From Dimorphilus gyrociliatus (taxonomy: Eukaryota > Annelida > Polychaeta > Dinophilidae): a stretch of 64,000 nucleotides of DNA. Position 1 is the first letter of the stretch. Each line of letters starts with the position of its first letter. The stretch is from the NCBI GenBank assembly GCA_904063045.1, contig CAJFCJ010000001.1, forward strand, positions 69,501 to 133,500, given 5' to 3'. Both the position numbers and the translations under genes were made by a program. Below, piece by piece: positions 1-13,301 of this stretch. Below the pieces are notes generated by a model that saw nothing but the letters and a program-made list of their open reading frames with translations, had not been told where the DNA came from and made no database searches.

Positions 1-2760
1 AATTATGAATTCAAAATAACATCAATAAAAAAAGAAACAATCATAGAACAACTATGTCTCTTTTAACTATAGTAATTTATTATTAAAATGTTGTATTACT
101 ACTTCTATCTCCTTAATGCCAGTATTATTCACGTTACGGTTACAGTATACTAAAAAATGTAATAGTCTTCTTTTAAGATCATACAATATTCATTTGTTAG
201 CAGAATTAATACCACTTGACAATGTTAAAGTCTGTTAGATGGCGCTAGTTTCTAACAACTTGGTCTTAAAGCGGAGTGTACTAGAATATACATGGAGGGA
301 CAGGTATAGTTTAAATATATGTATACCACATTTTAAAGCAAATAATAAGAATTGGTTAAGTAAATTTATTTAATGTCTGCTTTGTTAAAGATGTCTTTAG
401 AGACGTTATTCACTATACATACAGGTATACAAGTTGATATACAGTATATACATATATATATACGTTTTGATAAGTATTTCGTTCTATTTTCATATATTTA
501 GACAGGAAGTTAAAAGAAAAAGGACAGGAAGGGATCTAATAATAAAAAAAATTAACAAAATCTTTGCACGTTAAGCCTATATGCTCTATGTATATAAACC
601 TAAAAGTCAAAATGATAAAGTTCTTAAGCGGTGTCTACCCGTCGCCTACTTAATTGCGTAATATTTAATTTATAAGGTGTAGAAGGTATTTTTTCTTAAC
701 GTTCAATTTAATTTAAATTCTTTAAGCATTTTTTTTATCCTGGCGACATTATGCAAGATCACTTTACACAAAGCAGCTTTTGTCACTTTGGACGTTTACT
801 TTTCATTTGACTTTGTCCCTTGTCAAGAGAATGTGACTTCTCTTGACATGCTTTAGTCCTTGGTTTTTACGGATTTATCAAAAAAATAGAGAAATAAAAG
901 AGAGTTAAAGTAAAATAGAAGAAAATCGAAAAAGAGATAAAATTTGCATACGAAATTTATTCTGACACCAAACAGAGCCGTAGCCGTTGGCTTTATAGCT
1001 ATTATCAGTCAAACATTTCGTCTACTGAAAAATGAAAGGGTACTAGGATAAAATCACTTTTTTCTTTCTATCTATACAATTTACAGTCACCTCCCTCTCC
1101 TCCTTACTCCTCCTACTCATTTCTTTATTTTCCGTTAAAAATACCATTCATCGAAGAGGATTCTAATACCTTACTTTTAGACATTCAATCTTTATCTAGC
1201 ACATTACTATAGTTCTTGTATTAAATTACCTTCTCAAAGAAAAAGAAAAGAAAACATAAAGCTGCTACACACTTAAATAGAGATAAATAAGGGAAAAGAG
1301 ATAAAAGAAATTGTTGAATTAAACGCTTCTGTCGGTGAATTATATTATCAAAAGAGAATGGATTTGATCAGTTTATATCAAACAAAACTAAGGTGAAAAC
1401 TTTTCGGTGAATTGCGCCAGAACGAAGAGAATAAACAAAATTCCTAGATAAACTCGGTGTATACTCGAATTGTTTATTTACGAATGTAGTTACAATATCC
1501 GACTATCATCAAAGTAGTTAATTAATTAAATTGGTTCCTTTTTCCGCTCCTTTAAGTTTTTTTGTCACTACTATTATGAACATTAAAAGAAACGAAATAA
1601 AATTTAAGAATATTTCTCTTCCATTCACTACAATTTCCCTTATTTTTGAACAAATATTTCAAATAGAAAAATACCGTCAAGTATTAACATGGCTTTTAGG
1701 CATTTTTCTTCTATTTCTCTTATTCCTTTACAGAAAGCTTTTATTTTCATTTGATTGTTAGACGTTTTATAATCTCTTCTACAAAATTCAATGATTTTTT
1801 TCTCAGCTATTCATCCTTTTTAAAGTACTTGTTATAAAAATAGTCTTCTACACATTTCAGAAAGGAGAAAAAACACCAAAATATAATACTAACTTACTTA
1901 TTAAACTTAATACAATATATTAAAATCATTCTGACCCTTCTCTTCACTGTTTACGTATAGTGTAAATGTAAAAGAAATAACAATAAAAGAGACTATCAAA
2001 ATGTCTTACTCTTTCTAACATTTCTAGGTGTTAGCAGAACGATTTTTCACAGTTCGAAGCGATAAAAAAACGAAAGTAAAATGGTAAAAGAAACATTAAC
2101 TCGTATTTAACGAAAATAAAAAAAAAGACCAGACATGGAGCTGACAAGTGCCAAAGTGACACTATCCTATTGCGTATAATTCACAAAGTTTATTTCTTTA
2201 CTAGCACCTATTTTTACTAACAAACTTTCCATTTATATATATAAAATAAAGACTTAAATATCTAAAATATTTCTAGAAAGAGAGAAACAAGAATACACTC
2301 TACAGTTTAATTGGTTTGTTATAAATGATCAATCCCTTATTCAAAAGGTATTCAAACACCGTTTCTTTCTTCAATAATTTATAAACGTATCTGATATTTC
2401 AGCGAAGGAATTTACAAAAGACCGAAAAAAAAAGCTTTGGACCGTTTAGTAATTTATGTAAAAAAAAAGAAAGAAAGGAATAAAAAAAAGAGAAAAAGAG
2501 AGAAAGAATGAGAAAAAAGAAATAAAAGATGAGAAGAAAAAATTACTAGAACGTTTCGCATGAATAGGAGAAAGACGCGAGATAAAATTCCTTACAAAAT
2601 GGCAATCCTGTATAAACAAATTGCATTCCTTAGAGGTTTTACGTACAATGTAACAATAGATGAATAACATAAAAATAAAGGTTTAATGGTAAAAAATAAC
2701 TCTGGAAATAAACTTTTCCATCTAGAATTTCTTTATAAGGGTCAATAATACTGGCTAAAT
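1..2760. other. Non-coding AT-rich stretch
   Basis: No reading frame with splice sites or protein-family resemblance was found on either strand. Long A and T tracts are frequent. A CTCF-like site sits at 237–245 and a TATACAGTATATA-type motif at about 437–452. The open frames here are short and low in complexity. Confidence 0.6.
237..245 (+). promoter_or_regulatory. CTCF-like site AGATGGCGC
   Basis: Exact AGATGGCGC preceded by T, matching the YAG-R-KGGC-R core of the bilaterian CTCF motif. It is one of nine similar sites in the window. YY1 shares part of this sequence. Motif match only. Confidence 0.4.
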
Positions 2761-2770
2761 AAAATGAATA

Positions 2771-2899
2771 TGGCCAATCAGAGACGAGAGCCGTGCCAAA
2801 AACGCGTCAGTCGCGAGTTGATTGGTTAACGCGTGTCGGCGTTTTCCGACAGTCGGTCAGTCATCTGGTCAGGCGCGTGTGGCACGTGTAATCGTAAAA
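2771..2899 (+). promoter_or_regulatory. Promoter region of first hes gene
   Basis: A locally GC-richer island just before the start codon. It holds a CCAAT box (GGCCAATCAG, 2771–2780), an inverted CCAAT (ATTGG, about 2820) and a CACGTG within GGCACGTGTA (2881–2890). CACGTG-type sequences are bound by bHLH and Hes proteins, so autoregulation is possible. A CSL-like GTGGGAAA lies just downstream, inside the first coding exon. Confidence 0.5.
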
Positions 2900-4279
2900 A
2901 TGTCTGACGGTGGGAAAAAGGTAAAATTACGTTTACTTATTCTATTTGTTTAACCAAGTTGTAAAAATAATATTATACTTTTAATAGAATAATAAACCTA
3001 AAATGGAGAAAAGACGACGAGCAAGAATGAATGCCTCTCTAGGCGAATTAAAGGCTTTACTCTTGGATTCTATGAAAAGAGATGTAAGAACAGATAACTC
3101 TTAATTAAAATAAATTTTTTAAATTGTATACATTCCCCTGCTTTTCTCTTAATCTGTTAAGATATACAAATTGTACCATTTATATAAATAAATATGACAC
3201 ATGTTATCTTTTTATAGGGAACTAAGCATAATAAAATGGAAAAGGCTGATATCCTCGAGTATACAGTTCAATATTTAAGGAGAATTCAACGCCAAGAGTT
3301 TTCAGGTAAGCCACCTTCCTCCGTAAAATAATTATTAATCGTTAAACCACTGAACCCCCATTTAAATAGACAAGAGTAGTTGTAATAAAAAAAGAATAAG
3401 AAAGGGTGTGGTGTAATGGTAATGCGTGCAAATAAAAGGATGAGAGAATTGAAAAGGTTATGATTATGAGAAAAATAAATAGGATATTTAAATTTTCCTG
3501 TCCTTCCTTTCTTTCTTCTCTTTATTAAAGTTTTCATTCATCGGCCTTTTCTTCTATCCTTTTCGCATTTCTCTCACACCACCCCCCGGCCTCTCTATAG
3601 CACTTATCCCCTCATCATTTTCGTTTTATTAGTTCAATTAAGCGTTTAAGTTTTGCAAAGTTTTGATACGTTTTTTTTCACCGAGTGTTACATTAAGACG
3701 TTTCGTTTTTTACGATAGAATTAGGCCTTACTTTTCCCTTTTGAAAGGGCTAAAAGGGGTTGAGAAAGGGTAAAGGAGCTGGAAAAAAACCCAGATCTAC
3801 GTAGACAATAGTCGTAAAAGAACGGCGCCATGATAGGAAACTAGTTAGAGATAAGAGATTGTATATGAAATTGTAAACATTTTGTAAATTGATCTTTAAC
3901 AGTCGCTGCTGCTTCCGATCCATCAATTTTGAATAAATACTACGCCGGCTACAATGAATGTACGGAGGAAGTTTCAAAATTTTTATTATCAGCCGATATT
4001 GATTCGGATTTAAGAACCCGTTTAGTAGAACACTTAACGTCCTGTTCAACGATACGAAAAGCCGATCCCAACAACAATAACGTTCTACCAATGACTTTTG
4101 TCCTACCGGAAAGATCCAATTATTTAGTTATAACAAATTCAACACCAGAAAAGGCTATACTTATGCAACTTCCGTTGGAAAAAAAGAGATCTGGTTCTCC
4201 TTGCTCATCGGATTGCTCACCTCCAAAGTGCTCAAAATCTGAAGATCATTGGAGACCTTGGCAAAAGAACATTATGTGA
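2900..4279 (+). CDS. hes: Hairy/E(spl) bHLH-Orange repressor (Hes family)
   Basis: Nuclear transcriptional repressor of the Notch-target Hes family. Four exons join in frame (2900–2920, 2988–3083, 3218–3305, 3903–4279) to give 193 aa. Residues about 11–66 are the bHLH: basic region [13 protein letters not shown], with the Hes/Hairy proline replaced by lysine or absent, then helix 1, a short loop and helix 2 with [15 protein letters not shown]. The Orange domain follows ([17 protein letters not shown]). The C-terminus carries the Groucho-binding WRPW, but six residues (QKNIM after WRPW) follow it, whereas WRPW is usually at or very near the end. The start is a short first exon, MSDGGKK, typical of Hes genes. 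A CACGTG and CCAAT boxes lie just upstream and a CSL site lies downstream at 5104–5112. Family assignment is secure; the exact subfamily (hes1/hes4/hairy) is not. Confidence 0.9.
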
Positions 4280-5103
4280 CCATATGAATTTCTAGAATAT
4301 TTAATAAACAATTTTTTAAAGAAAAGAGATAAATGATAAAATAGAGAATTAATGACAAAAAAAGAGAGAACAAATTTCAGGAAGAGAAATTGAGCATTTC
4401 TGAATGTAAAATATGAATGAAAAGACTTTTTTATTGGTTGTGAATTTAATGACAGAAATTTTTAAAATATTTTTTTTATAAAAATTTTTATAACTTTTTT
4501 TTTAAAAAAAAAATAATAAAAGAATTCTTACATAATTTTTTTTTTGATGTTTCTTCAAGAGTATTTTGTTATTGAAACAGGGCTTAACTGTTGGTCGATT
4601 GTTCATGTTCTTCTAGAATTTCATTTTAAAAGCCCTCTTTCTAACCTCTTATTCAGGGTAAAAAAATGTTTTCTTTTTCTACACGCGCGTGACTTGAACA
4701 ACAACAACATGTTTATGAAATTTTTTTTGAATGGAAACTAATGCCTAGTTTACTTCGGATTTCTTTTAAATCCTATCTCACCTTTCACTTAGCAAAGAGA
4801 CGCTTTTGTATTTTTCTTATAAAAAAAACTGACTAAATGAAAGAAACAACATTTTTATACTTTTTTGATATTCTATATAAAATAAAGCATAATTCCTATG
4901 TACATAATTAGACAAGGGCAAACAGACTTCAAAGTATCCGTCCTCCTTTTCCCAAGATCGCTGCTCCTTTAAAGTCTCACTGACTTTGGATTAAGGGATT
5001 ATCTTTGTACTTGAGTATAGTGTGTAATAAAATGCTCGTATCATTGCTCTTCATAAATTTTCTTTTTTGTTTGATAAAGATTTTATAGGTAGAAAGAAAT
5101 ACC

Positions 5104-5112
5104 TTTCCCACG
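5104..5112 (-). promoter_or_regulatory. CSL/Su(H) site CGTGGGAAA
   Basis: The reverse strand reads CGTGGGAAA, a full match to the CSL consensus YGTGRGAA. It lies about 0.8 kb downstream of the first hes gene, a family usually under Notch control. Confidence 0.4.
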
Positions 5113-5626
5113 ACCTCTACTCTTAACCAATAATAGTCAAATATAATATAATCGAATCCTTTTGTAACGTTTGGCGCCTTTTCTACTTTTGAACTCTTGA
5201 ATGAAAAAAATAGACAATTGTGAATAACATATTTATTTATTACTCTACCACCATTTGGTTTCAGTTGTTTCTTTTTTTTTCAATTTCAACAATTGTTATA
5301 AATCCTATCTGGAGCATTAAAACTTTTATTTTCGACCCCTTAAAGAAACAAAATTACCCTTCTATTCACTTTTTTCCGCAGCTGGAGAGGGAACGGCTTC
5401 CTTTCTTCTCTACGTATATACGTACATACTTATAAATACGTACTGTATATCTAGCTATACTGAATATACATAGAAATTTATGTATATTAGCATATACTCT
5501 TATGTTATTACGTGGCGCCGCTAGTATAAACAAAAACGTTATGCCTGAATCATTTCTTGTGCAAATAAGGAAGGCGTTGTGATTTTAAAGTGCTTTCAAA
5601 CAAAATTTCTTTTTAGTCATTGTACT

Positions 5627-5635
5627 AGATGGCGC
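5627..5635 (+). promoter_or_regulatory. CTCF-like site AGATGGCGC
   Basis: ACTAGATGGCGCT context, the closest match in the window to the CTCF core. It lies about 0.9 kb upstream of class C receptor unit 1. Confidence 0.45.
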
Positions 5636-6536
5636 TCAGACGAAGCTTCCTATATGTTTATGTCTCTTTCACTCTCTCCCCCTCTCTCTTTCTATTTAAA
5701 AGGTTCTCCCTTTTTGATGGACTCTATACCATATTAAGTGAATTTGATAAACATCTTATTAAATGAGTAAAGAGTTTAAATGATTTAAAATTTTTTTATG
5801 TTCAATTAAAAAGTTGTAAAATTATAACTTTTAGCTTCTTTCTTGTCAATGCTAGTTTCACATCTTTATGGCTTTTATTTACCTTTTTTTGAATCTTTCA
5901 GAATAGAGTACAAAAATGATTGACAGTTGAAATTATACGTTTAATCTTTGCCTTTTTCTCCTCATACAACAAAGTTTTTATATTTACCTGTCAAAAAAAG
6001 AAGAAAAAACTATTAATATCTCTCTCAAACTCTTGTATAATAAATTTAATAAGATTTTTTTTTATGAAAAATATCAAAAATAAACCAATTCGATAAACTA
6101 TTAAAGTAATGTATGTAGATTAGAAAATGACGATTTCTTGTCTCATATTCAATTACTTTCAAACTGAAAAAAGAAAGATTACCTATTCTTTATAAAGGTT
6201 ATGAAGTAGAAAGCTTAGAGAGTAAATTTCTGTAATGGGTAAAAGGATTCCCAAATATACTATGCAATATATATTTACCACTTTAAAATATTATAGAGTA
6301 ATTTAAGCATTGTTTTAATAAACATTAACATCATTTTCAATAATCATTTCGGAGAAAAATTATAATTTCCTCTTTCGCACATTGGGATTATGATACTGGT
6401 ACTTTTTTATATGTATCATTAACGTTTCCCGCTGAGCGTCGCTAAATGATACAATTTATTCGTTCATATAATTAGAACTATCTATAAGTTATTTAGAAAT
6501 ATTCGGTGTCTTGGCTGGTTACTTGAGTATCGAAAG

Positions 6537-9500
6537 ATGCTCCTTAAGTTATTCTGTTTACTTAACTTTGCTTCATTTGGGCAATGTTACGTTCATATTC
6601 CAGACTTTCCAACGGGAAAAGATTACGAATGGAGAGTGCGCGGGGATTTGAACATTATTATACTGTATCCGATTAGCTCTTTTTCATCGATTCCCTGCTC
6701 ACCACCCTTGAATCCAACACAAGTATTGGGTACAGAATTATTGACTAAAGTGTTAACAGATTTGAATTCAAATGAGAAAATTCTTCCCAATATATCACTT
6801 GGAGTTACTTATTACGATGATTGTGGAACGATTAATGGAGGATCAGCCAGAATTGTTCAAATTTATCAACAAGATTGTTTAGATGATTTTGAAAAGACTA
6901 ATAATATTATTGGAATTTTGGGTATATTTTCTTCAAATCAGGCATTATCTGTGGGAAGTTTATCTTCCCAATTAAAAATTCCAGTACTATCAACTTACGC
7001 TACAGCCGAAGGATTGTCAAATAAAGCTATATACGAGTATTTTACTCGGCTAGTCCCATCCGATAAATTTACCACCCAAGCAATGATGCACTTTTCGGAT
7101 TATCATAATTGGAGATATATTCAATTGGTGTTTACTGACGGCATTTTTGGAGAAAATGCTGCAAAAGGAATTCAAAAATTCGCAAAAATGAAGGGTATTT
7201 GCGTTGCAAATACTATGAGAGTCGATAGTTTCACTGATTTCAAAGCAACTGTAGACAAACTCATTAAGTATGAAAAAGCTAAAGTCATTGTAATGTTTAC
7301 ATATCCTGGCCACGGTAAAGAGATCATAAGATTATTAAACAAAACCAAATACTATGATCATTTTACATTTTTCGGCGCTGATTCCTATAGATTTTTGGAT
7401 GGATATGAAAAGATGCAATCTAAATCATTCTTATTCTTATACACACTTGGCGAAGATCCTAAATTTGTTGATCATGTATCATCATTAACTCCTTCAATGG
7501 CTGACCATATATGGATGAAAAAACTATGGGAACAATTGGGTGATTGTCATTTTGAAACAAATTGTTCTAAATACGCAAATTTTTACGAAACTAACAAAAT
7601 AACTGATAGTATCTTCAAATACATGTTCAAATTAGGAGATGGAATGGAAGCGTACGCCCGTGCATTGCATAATCTGATTTCAGATCAATGCCCTGAAGCA
7701 TTTAATAATAAAACACTACTAAAGGTAAAAAATATTTGAAATATAAAATATTTAATATCTGATTTATAATAAGAGAATTCAATAACATATTAATAGGATT
7801 GTACAAAGGGGCCAGATGTTTTAAAATATCTTCGGGAAGTGAAATTTAGGTCGAAAACTGGTATTAATTATTTCTTTGATGACAATGGTGACATGTTAGG
7901 CGACTATAATATATTCTACTACTCTCCAGTAGGAAATAAACTTGAACAAAAGTTAGCTGGAACGTGGTCAAAAAGAGGAGAGGTACTTTTGGCCTTAAAG
8001 CAGTTTCAAATTGAATCAATTTGCAGTAGACCGTGTCCCAAAAAGCATATTTATATTCCGCAAGATTTGGAGTGTTGTTGGCAATGCAAAAAATGCAGAG
8101 ATAATGAAATTGTTATAAAAAATAGAACCGAATGCAAGAAATGTCCTGAATTCTATTGGCCAGGTAAAAATACAAATTAAAACTATATATACTAATATAA
8201 GTCTCTAAAATTGTAGTTAGCGTATCGTATTTAAGATGAATTAGCCATACTGTCAATGATAGTTCTGTTCCTCTGACAAGTTTAATTCTTTTCATCAATG
8301 ATAGAATTTCCATAAATCTCGTTAATCGAACTGTTTTTTTCTAAATATTAGTACACTTTTAAGCAGAATGTTTCATTTACAGAAGAGAAAGACAAGATTC
8401 TTATTATAGAACTGTCGCTTTCTACTTGGTATTTTTCTATATTCGTGGTATTAATGAGTACAGTTTCTGATCGATACTGTACAGATATAATTTCATATTT
8501 GAATAATAATCATTTAATACAAGAAGGAGGTAACAAAATTCGCAATGATTTATAAATCAAGCACCAAATATAACTGTATATAAATAAGATATATTATAAG
8601 TGCATTTACAGTTAAAATACAACAAACTTTTATGTACAATATCCTTTTAATAGATATAGCACAAACATTTGTTGGATAATAATAACATATATTAATTATA
8701 TCTTTTACATAAGAATAAAAGAAAAGGACGTAGCAATTAAATAAGTTCTTCTTCTAATCTAGTCAAAAAAAGATATATACTAAATAATAAAGCAAATTTT
8801 CTTTTTGGTGTTTTCGTATTTCGTATATAACTTTGTCATTGTTTTTTCCACTTTAATCTAAGTATTTATTTAAATATCATGTAGAAGAAATAAAAAAATT
8901 TCTTTATTAATACAACTTCCGGTCTTTCTTCCTCTATTTTCATTCAATTTTTTTTAAATAAAGGAGAAATATACTCTCAACAATTTTTTAATGGTTTTAT
9001 GCCTTTTTTTATAATATTTTATTGGAAAAATTTCTTTTTATTATAACATTCATGTTTAAATATAGCTTTTTCTACCTTTAGACGCAGATGCTGCGAGTGT
9101 TTGCTTGGTAATAAAGAGTGAATATCCGAAATGGAGTGATACTTTGGTTGTTCTTTTACTGTTTATTGCGGTTGTTGGAGGCTCTTTAGCTAGTTTAATG
9201 GGCTTAGCATACAGGAAATATAGAAACAAGAAAATTATTAAAGCGTCCGCTCGCCATCTATCGGCTATAATACTTTTGGGGATCATTATATGTTTTACTA
9301 CAGTTATTTTTCTGTTGGCAAAGCCAAGGTTTTTGACCTGCTTATTCAGTCGTATCGGTTTAAATCTTGGAATAACATTCATTTATGTCCCTCTTCTTAT
9401 GAAGACTCAAAGAGTTTATAGAATTTTCAAAAGTGGATCAAAAGGAAAACAAAGACCAAGTTTCACTAGCAATAAATCTCTTATGATTATGACAGTTATT

Positions 9501-9989
9501 TTGATTGGATTTGAAGTTGTCTTGATTCTATTCAGCATACTTTTTTGGCAACCGACAGATAAACGAGTACAAAAAATTGAAATTGAGAAAAAAGTTGAAT
9601 TGACTTGCTACAGTCCTCCAATATCTTTGGCTATACCTCTCGGGTTCAATGTACTCATTCTATTATGTTGCGTGGGCTTGAGTTATCTAACTAGAAAATT
9701 ACCGGAGAACTTTAACGAATCCTGGTATATATTTGTGTCAGTTGCAACAACAATATTTCTATGGATAGTGCTATTGCCAGCATACTTTACTATGTTTTAT
9801 GTTTACTACAAAGTTATTATTCTTGGAATATGTCTCATAACTAATGGAATTCTTACTTTACTCTGCCTCTTCTTACCCAAAATTTATGCTATATTTTTTA
9901 TTGATGAGCAGGAAGTAGTCTATGCAAGCTATAGCCGCTACAACTCAACGAAAATTGCAACTGTATCAACTGGAGAAACAACTAGTTAA
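6537..9989 (+). CDS. Class C GPCR, mGluR-like, unit 1 (complete)
   Basis: Predicted plasma-membrane receptor of the metabotropic glutamate type, 820 aa from three exons (6537–7724, 7797–8163, 9082–9989; phases 0 and 1). Residues 1–18 form a signal peptide. The Venus-flytrap domain spans about 25–395. Counted on rat mGluR1, Ser165 (GIFSSN), Thr188 (TYATAE), Asp208 (LVPSD) and Asp318 (GADSY) are kept, but Tyr236 is Phe (GIFGEN). The cysteine-rich domain has nine Cys (CSRPC, CCWQC and five singles). The 7TM exon carries the PENFNES motif before TM6 and FLPKIYAIFF after TM7. The generic amino-acid contacts suggest an amino-acid ligand; the ligand itself is unknown. The second intron is about 0.9 kb, much longer than the 72-bp first intron. 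The tail after TM7 is short, so no Homer-binding region is seen. Confidence 0.88.
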
Positions 9990-10797
9990 GAAAAGAAAAC
10001 TTGTATATCGGCTGAAATTGAAGGAAAAATGATTTTTTCTCAAATGTTGCACATGTACAAAAAAACGTTCTATGTTATATTTAAAATTCGAAGCACAGAC
10101 AAACTTTTCCAAAGAGTAGCAATACTGGTTAAAAATCAAGTTAGATAGTATACACTCTGGTATAAAGTAAACTGTTAAATATATTCAAATAAACGAAAAA
10201 TTTGTAATATCAATATCAATATCAACGGCAGTTATTCTTATTAAAAAACTTGATGATTTTGCATTAAACTATATAGTGGACAAACTATAAATAGATTATT
10301 AATATTTTTCCTTTGGGTCCTAGTTATAAAGCACTTTTTTGAATGTGAGTAGAATGAAGGAGAAGCATGTATAAGTCTAGAATGATGCATTACACGATTA
10401 GGCTCTTTTTTAAAATTATTTAAATAACTATTCATGAAATACATAAAGAACGACAACTATTTGTTACCTTCGTACTAAACTTAAACTAGTTATTAACCAA
10501 CTACACTTTCATAAACAAGTTAATTAAGTTTTATTAATTAATTCCCTTTCTTTGGCCTATTTTGAAAAAAATTAGTATCCTATTCAATTGTTTGCGAACT
10601 ACCTTAAAGAAAGTTCATATGCTTCGAGAATAAGAAAAGACTGCTTTCAGTTAATAATAATTTATAAACAAAGAAGAAGGAAGTATATAGGCAGGTAATA
10701 ATTCTTCATCTTGCTATATAAATAAAATTTCGTCTTTAAAGACTTCGGGAAACATAAACACAGAAATAACTATTGAGAGATTGTAAGTTGACCAAAG
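9990..10797. other. Intergenic between receptor units 1 and 2
   Basis: About 0.8 kb of AT-rich DNA with a simple CAATAT repeat near 10207–10226. No gene and no CTCF-like site were seen. Confidence 0.6.
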
Positions 10798-13301
10798 ATG
10801 AGAAGACTAATATTTTTAATATTAGGACTGCCCTATGTTTTTTCCTTGTATAATCTAGCAAAATTCCCTGCTTCAAATAAGACAGATTTGAGAGGAGAAG
10901 GAGATTTAATTATTGCCCTTATGTATGAGACTCACATCGTTGGAAAAGTTCGCTGTGGTGGAAATTTAAACTACGATAGAGCAGTTACACCTGAGCTGAT
11001 GAGACTTCGAATTAAACACTATAATGATAACAATAATATTTTACCTAATATAACGTTAGGATACGTGTATTTAGATACATGCGGAGGGATTAACAGTTAT
11101 ACTTGGCGATCCATGGAACTCTTAAATGATCTAAATGGTGCAAGAACTACAAATGTTGTTGGAATTGTAGGACCATATTCTTCTGATCAATCAATATCTC
11201 TTGCTGGTATGACATCAGCATTAAATTTACCTACTTTGGGAATCTATTCAACGTCCGTTGAATTATCAAATAAGGGGAGATTTGAATATTTCTCGCGTCT
11301 TGTACCGTCCGATGCTTTCGCCACAGAAGCTATGGCTGAAGTTATGAAAACGCTTAAGTGGACGTATATTCAAATGTTATACATGGAAGGATCATTTGGT
11401 GAGAATGCCGCTAAAAATATCGAGAAAAATACAAAAAAATATGGGATATGCATTGGTAATAGCCAAAGATTTTCATTTGATTATTCCGATGATTATGATG
11501 AAATTGTCAAAAAAATAGTTAAGACTAAAAAAGCAAGAATCTTAGTTGCATTTCTCAGTCCCCAAATGAGAACATTATTGTTTAAAGCAATGGAGAGAAA
11601 TGCACCAAATGAAAGATTTATATTTGTAGCGGCTGATGCTTACGGTAGAGAACCTGGATATGAGCATCTGCAAGAGGGTAGTTTAATGTTTGTTTATAAT
11701 GGAGGTAAAGACGCTGTTTTTGAAGAATACTTCAATAATCTGAAACCTTCGGATCCTACTATATATTGGACAAGAAAAGTTTGGGAACATTATGGAAATT
11801 GTGATTTTGAAACCACTTGCCAAAAATACAATAAGATGTCCGATGTTAAACCAAATTTAAAATCTGCTCAAATTAAAGTTGCAGATGGTATAGATGCCTA
11901 TGCTTATGCTCTTCATGATTTGATAACGAATGAATGCCCTGACGCATTCAAAGATAAAAGTATTCTAAGCAATGGTTGTATAACTGGAGAAAGAGTTTTA
12001 AAATACCTGAGAAAGCAAAAATTCACTTCTCTAAGTGGTGTAAAGTACAGTTTTAATGACAGAGGTGACATGTTGGGTGATTATTTCATACAAAGATATA
12101 CTTGGAAGAATAAGCTATGGGAATACGATGTAGTTGGTAAATATTCTAAAGTCACAGAAGAGCTCAATATGTTTGAAAATCTGGAAATAGAGTCAATTTG
12201 TAGCAAACCATGTCCAAAGAAACATATTTATGTTCAACAAGATCTAAAGTGTTGCTGGCTTTGTAGAACTTGCCGGGAGAATGAGATCCTGGTTAACAAT
12301 AAAACAGAATGCCAGAAATGTCCAGAATTTCTATGGCCAGGTAAGAAAATGTCATTTTATGAGATAACTTATGAGTTTGACAATTAATGTGGTATAAAAT
12401 GATTTTAGACTCAGATGAAGCCTTGACCTGCCACGATATAGAAGATGAATACGTAAAATGGCAAGATCCGTTGGGTCTTCTTTTATTAATCCTGTCAATA
12501 ATAGGACTTATAGGCAATGTAGTTATTATTGTATTGTATACCATCTATAGGGAAGAAAAGATTATAAAGGCGTCGTCCCGACATTTCTCTGTAATGATCA
12601 TCTGCGGAAGTACAATAGGTTATATAAGTGTTTTATTGTTAGTTGCAAAACCAGAGCTGGCGACATGTCTACTAAATAGAATTGGGTTTCACCTTGGTGC
12701 AACATTCATTTATGCGCCCCTGTTCATGAAAACTCAACGAGTATATAGAATTTTTAGGGCTGGATCAAGGGGTAAACAAAGACCCAGTCTTACCAGCAAT
12801 CGATCTTTAATGATTACCACTCTTATTATAATTGGCATACAAGCTGCCTTGGTCGTTGTCAGTTTAGTATTGTGGCCTCCTGCCTCGGAAAGAATACAAA
12901 GGATAGAAATTGAGAAACGAGTCGAATTGACTTGTTATAGTCCTCCAATTTCGTTAGCTATACCTGTAGGATTCAATGTACTTCTTTTGCTATGTTGCGT
13001 CACATTAGGATATCTAACTAGAAAATTACCGGAGAATTTCAATGAATCTTGGTATATATTTGTGTCAGTTGCAACAACAATATTTCTATGGATAGTATTG
13101 TTGCCAACGTACTTTACGATGTTTTATGTTTATTACAAGGTTATAATTCTTGGAATATGCCTCATAACTAATGGAATTCTTACGTTACTATGCCTATTTT
13201 TGCCTAAAATATATGCGATCTTTTTCGTTGACGATGAAAACATTGAAAGTAGTAAAGGATCCAAAATTGCTCCAAGTTCGGTTAACGAAACGACTAGTTA
13301 G
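10798..13301 (+). CDS. Class C GPCR, mGluR-like, unit 2 (complete)
   Basis: Second complete receptor, 811 aa from two exons (10798–12340, 12409–13301) with a single 68-bp phase 1 intron just before the ninth cysteine of the cysteine-rich domain. The intron that divides LBD from CRD in units 1 and 5 is missing, so the two domains are continuous (ILSNGCITGERVLKYL). Signal peptide is residues 1–16. mGluR1 contacts Ser165, Thr188, Asp208 and Asp318 are kept; Tyr236 is Phe (GSFGEN), as in unit 1. The nine-cysteine domain and seven helices are intact, with PENFNES and FLPKIYAIFF motifs. It is closest to unit 1 in the 7TM region and shares an unusually identical DNA segment around TM6. Role inferred: amino-acid-type chemoreceptor coupling to G proteins. 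Confidence 0.9.

Larger units (their letters stand above)
4280..6536. other. Intergenic, hes to receptor array
   Basis: No gene seen. It contains the hes 3' region, a minus-strand CSL site (5104–5112) and a CTCF-like site (5627–5635). The open frames at 4544–4741 and 5220–5435 are low complexity and have no family match. Confidence 0.6.
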
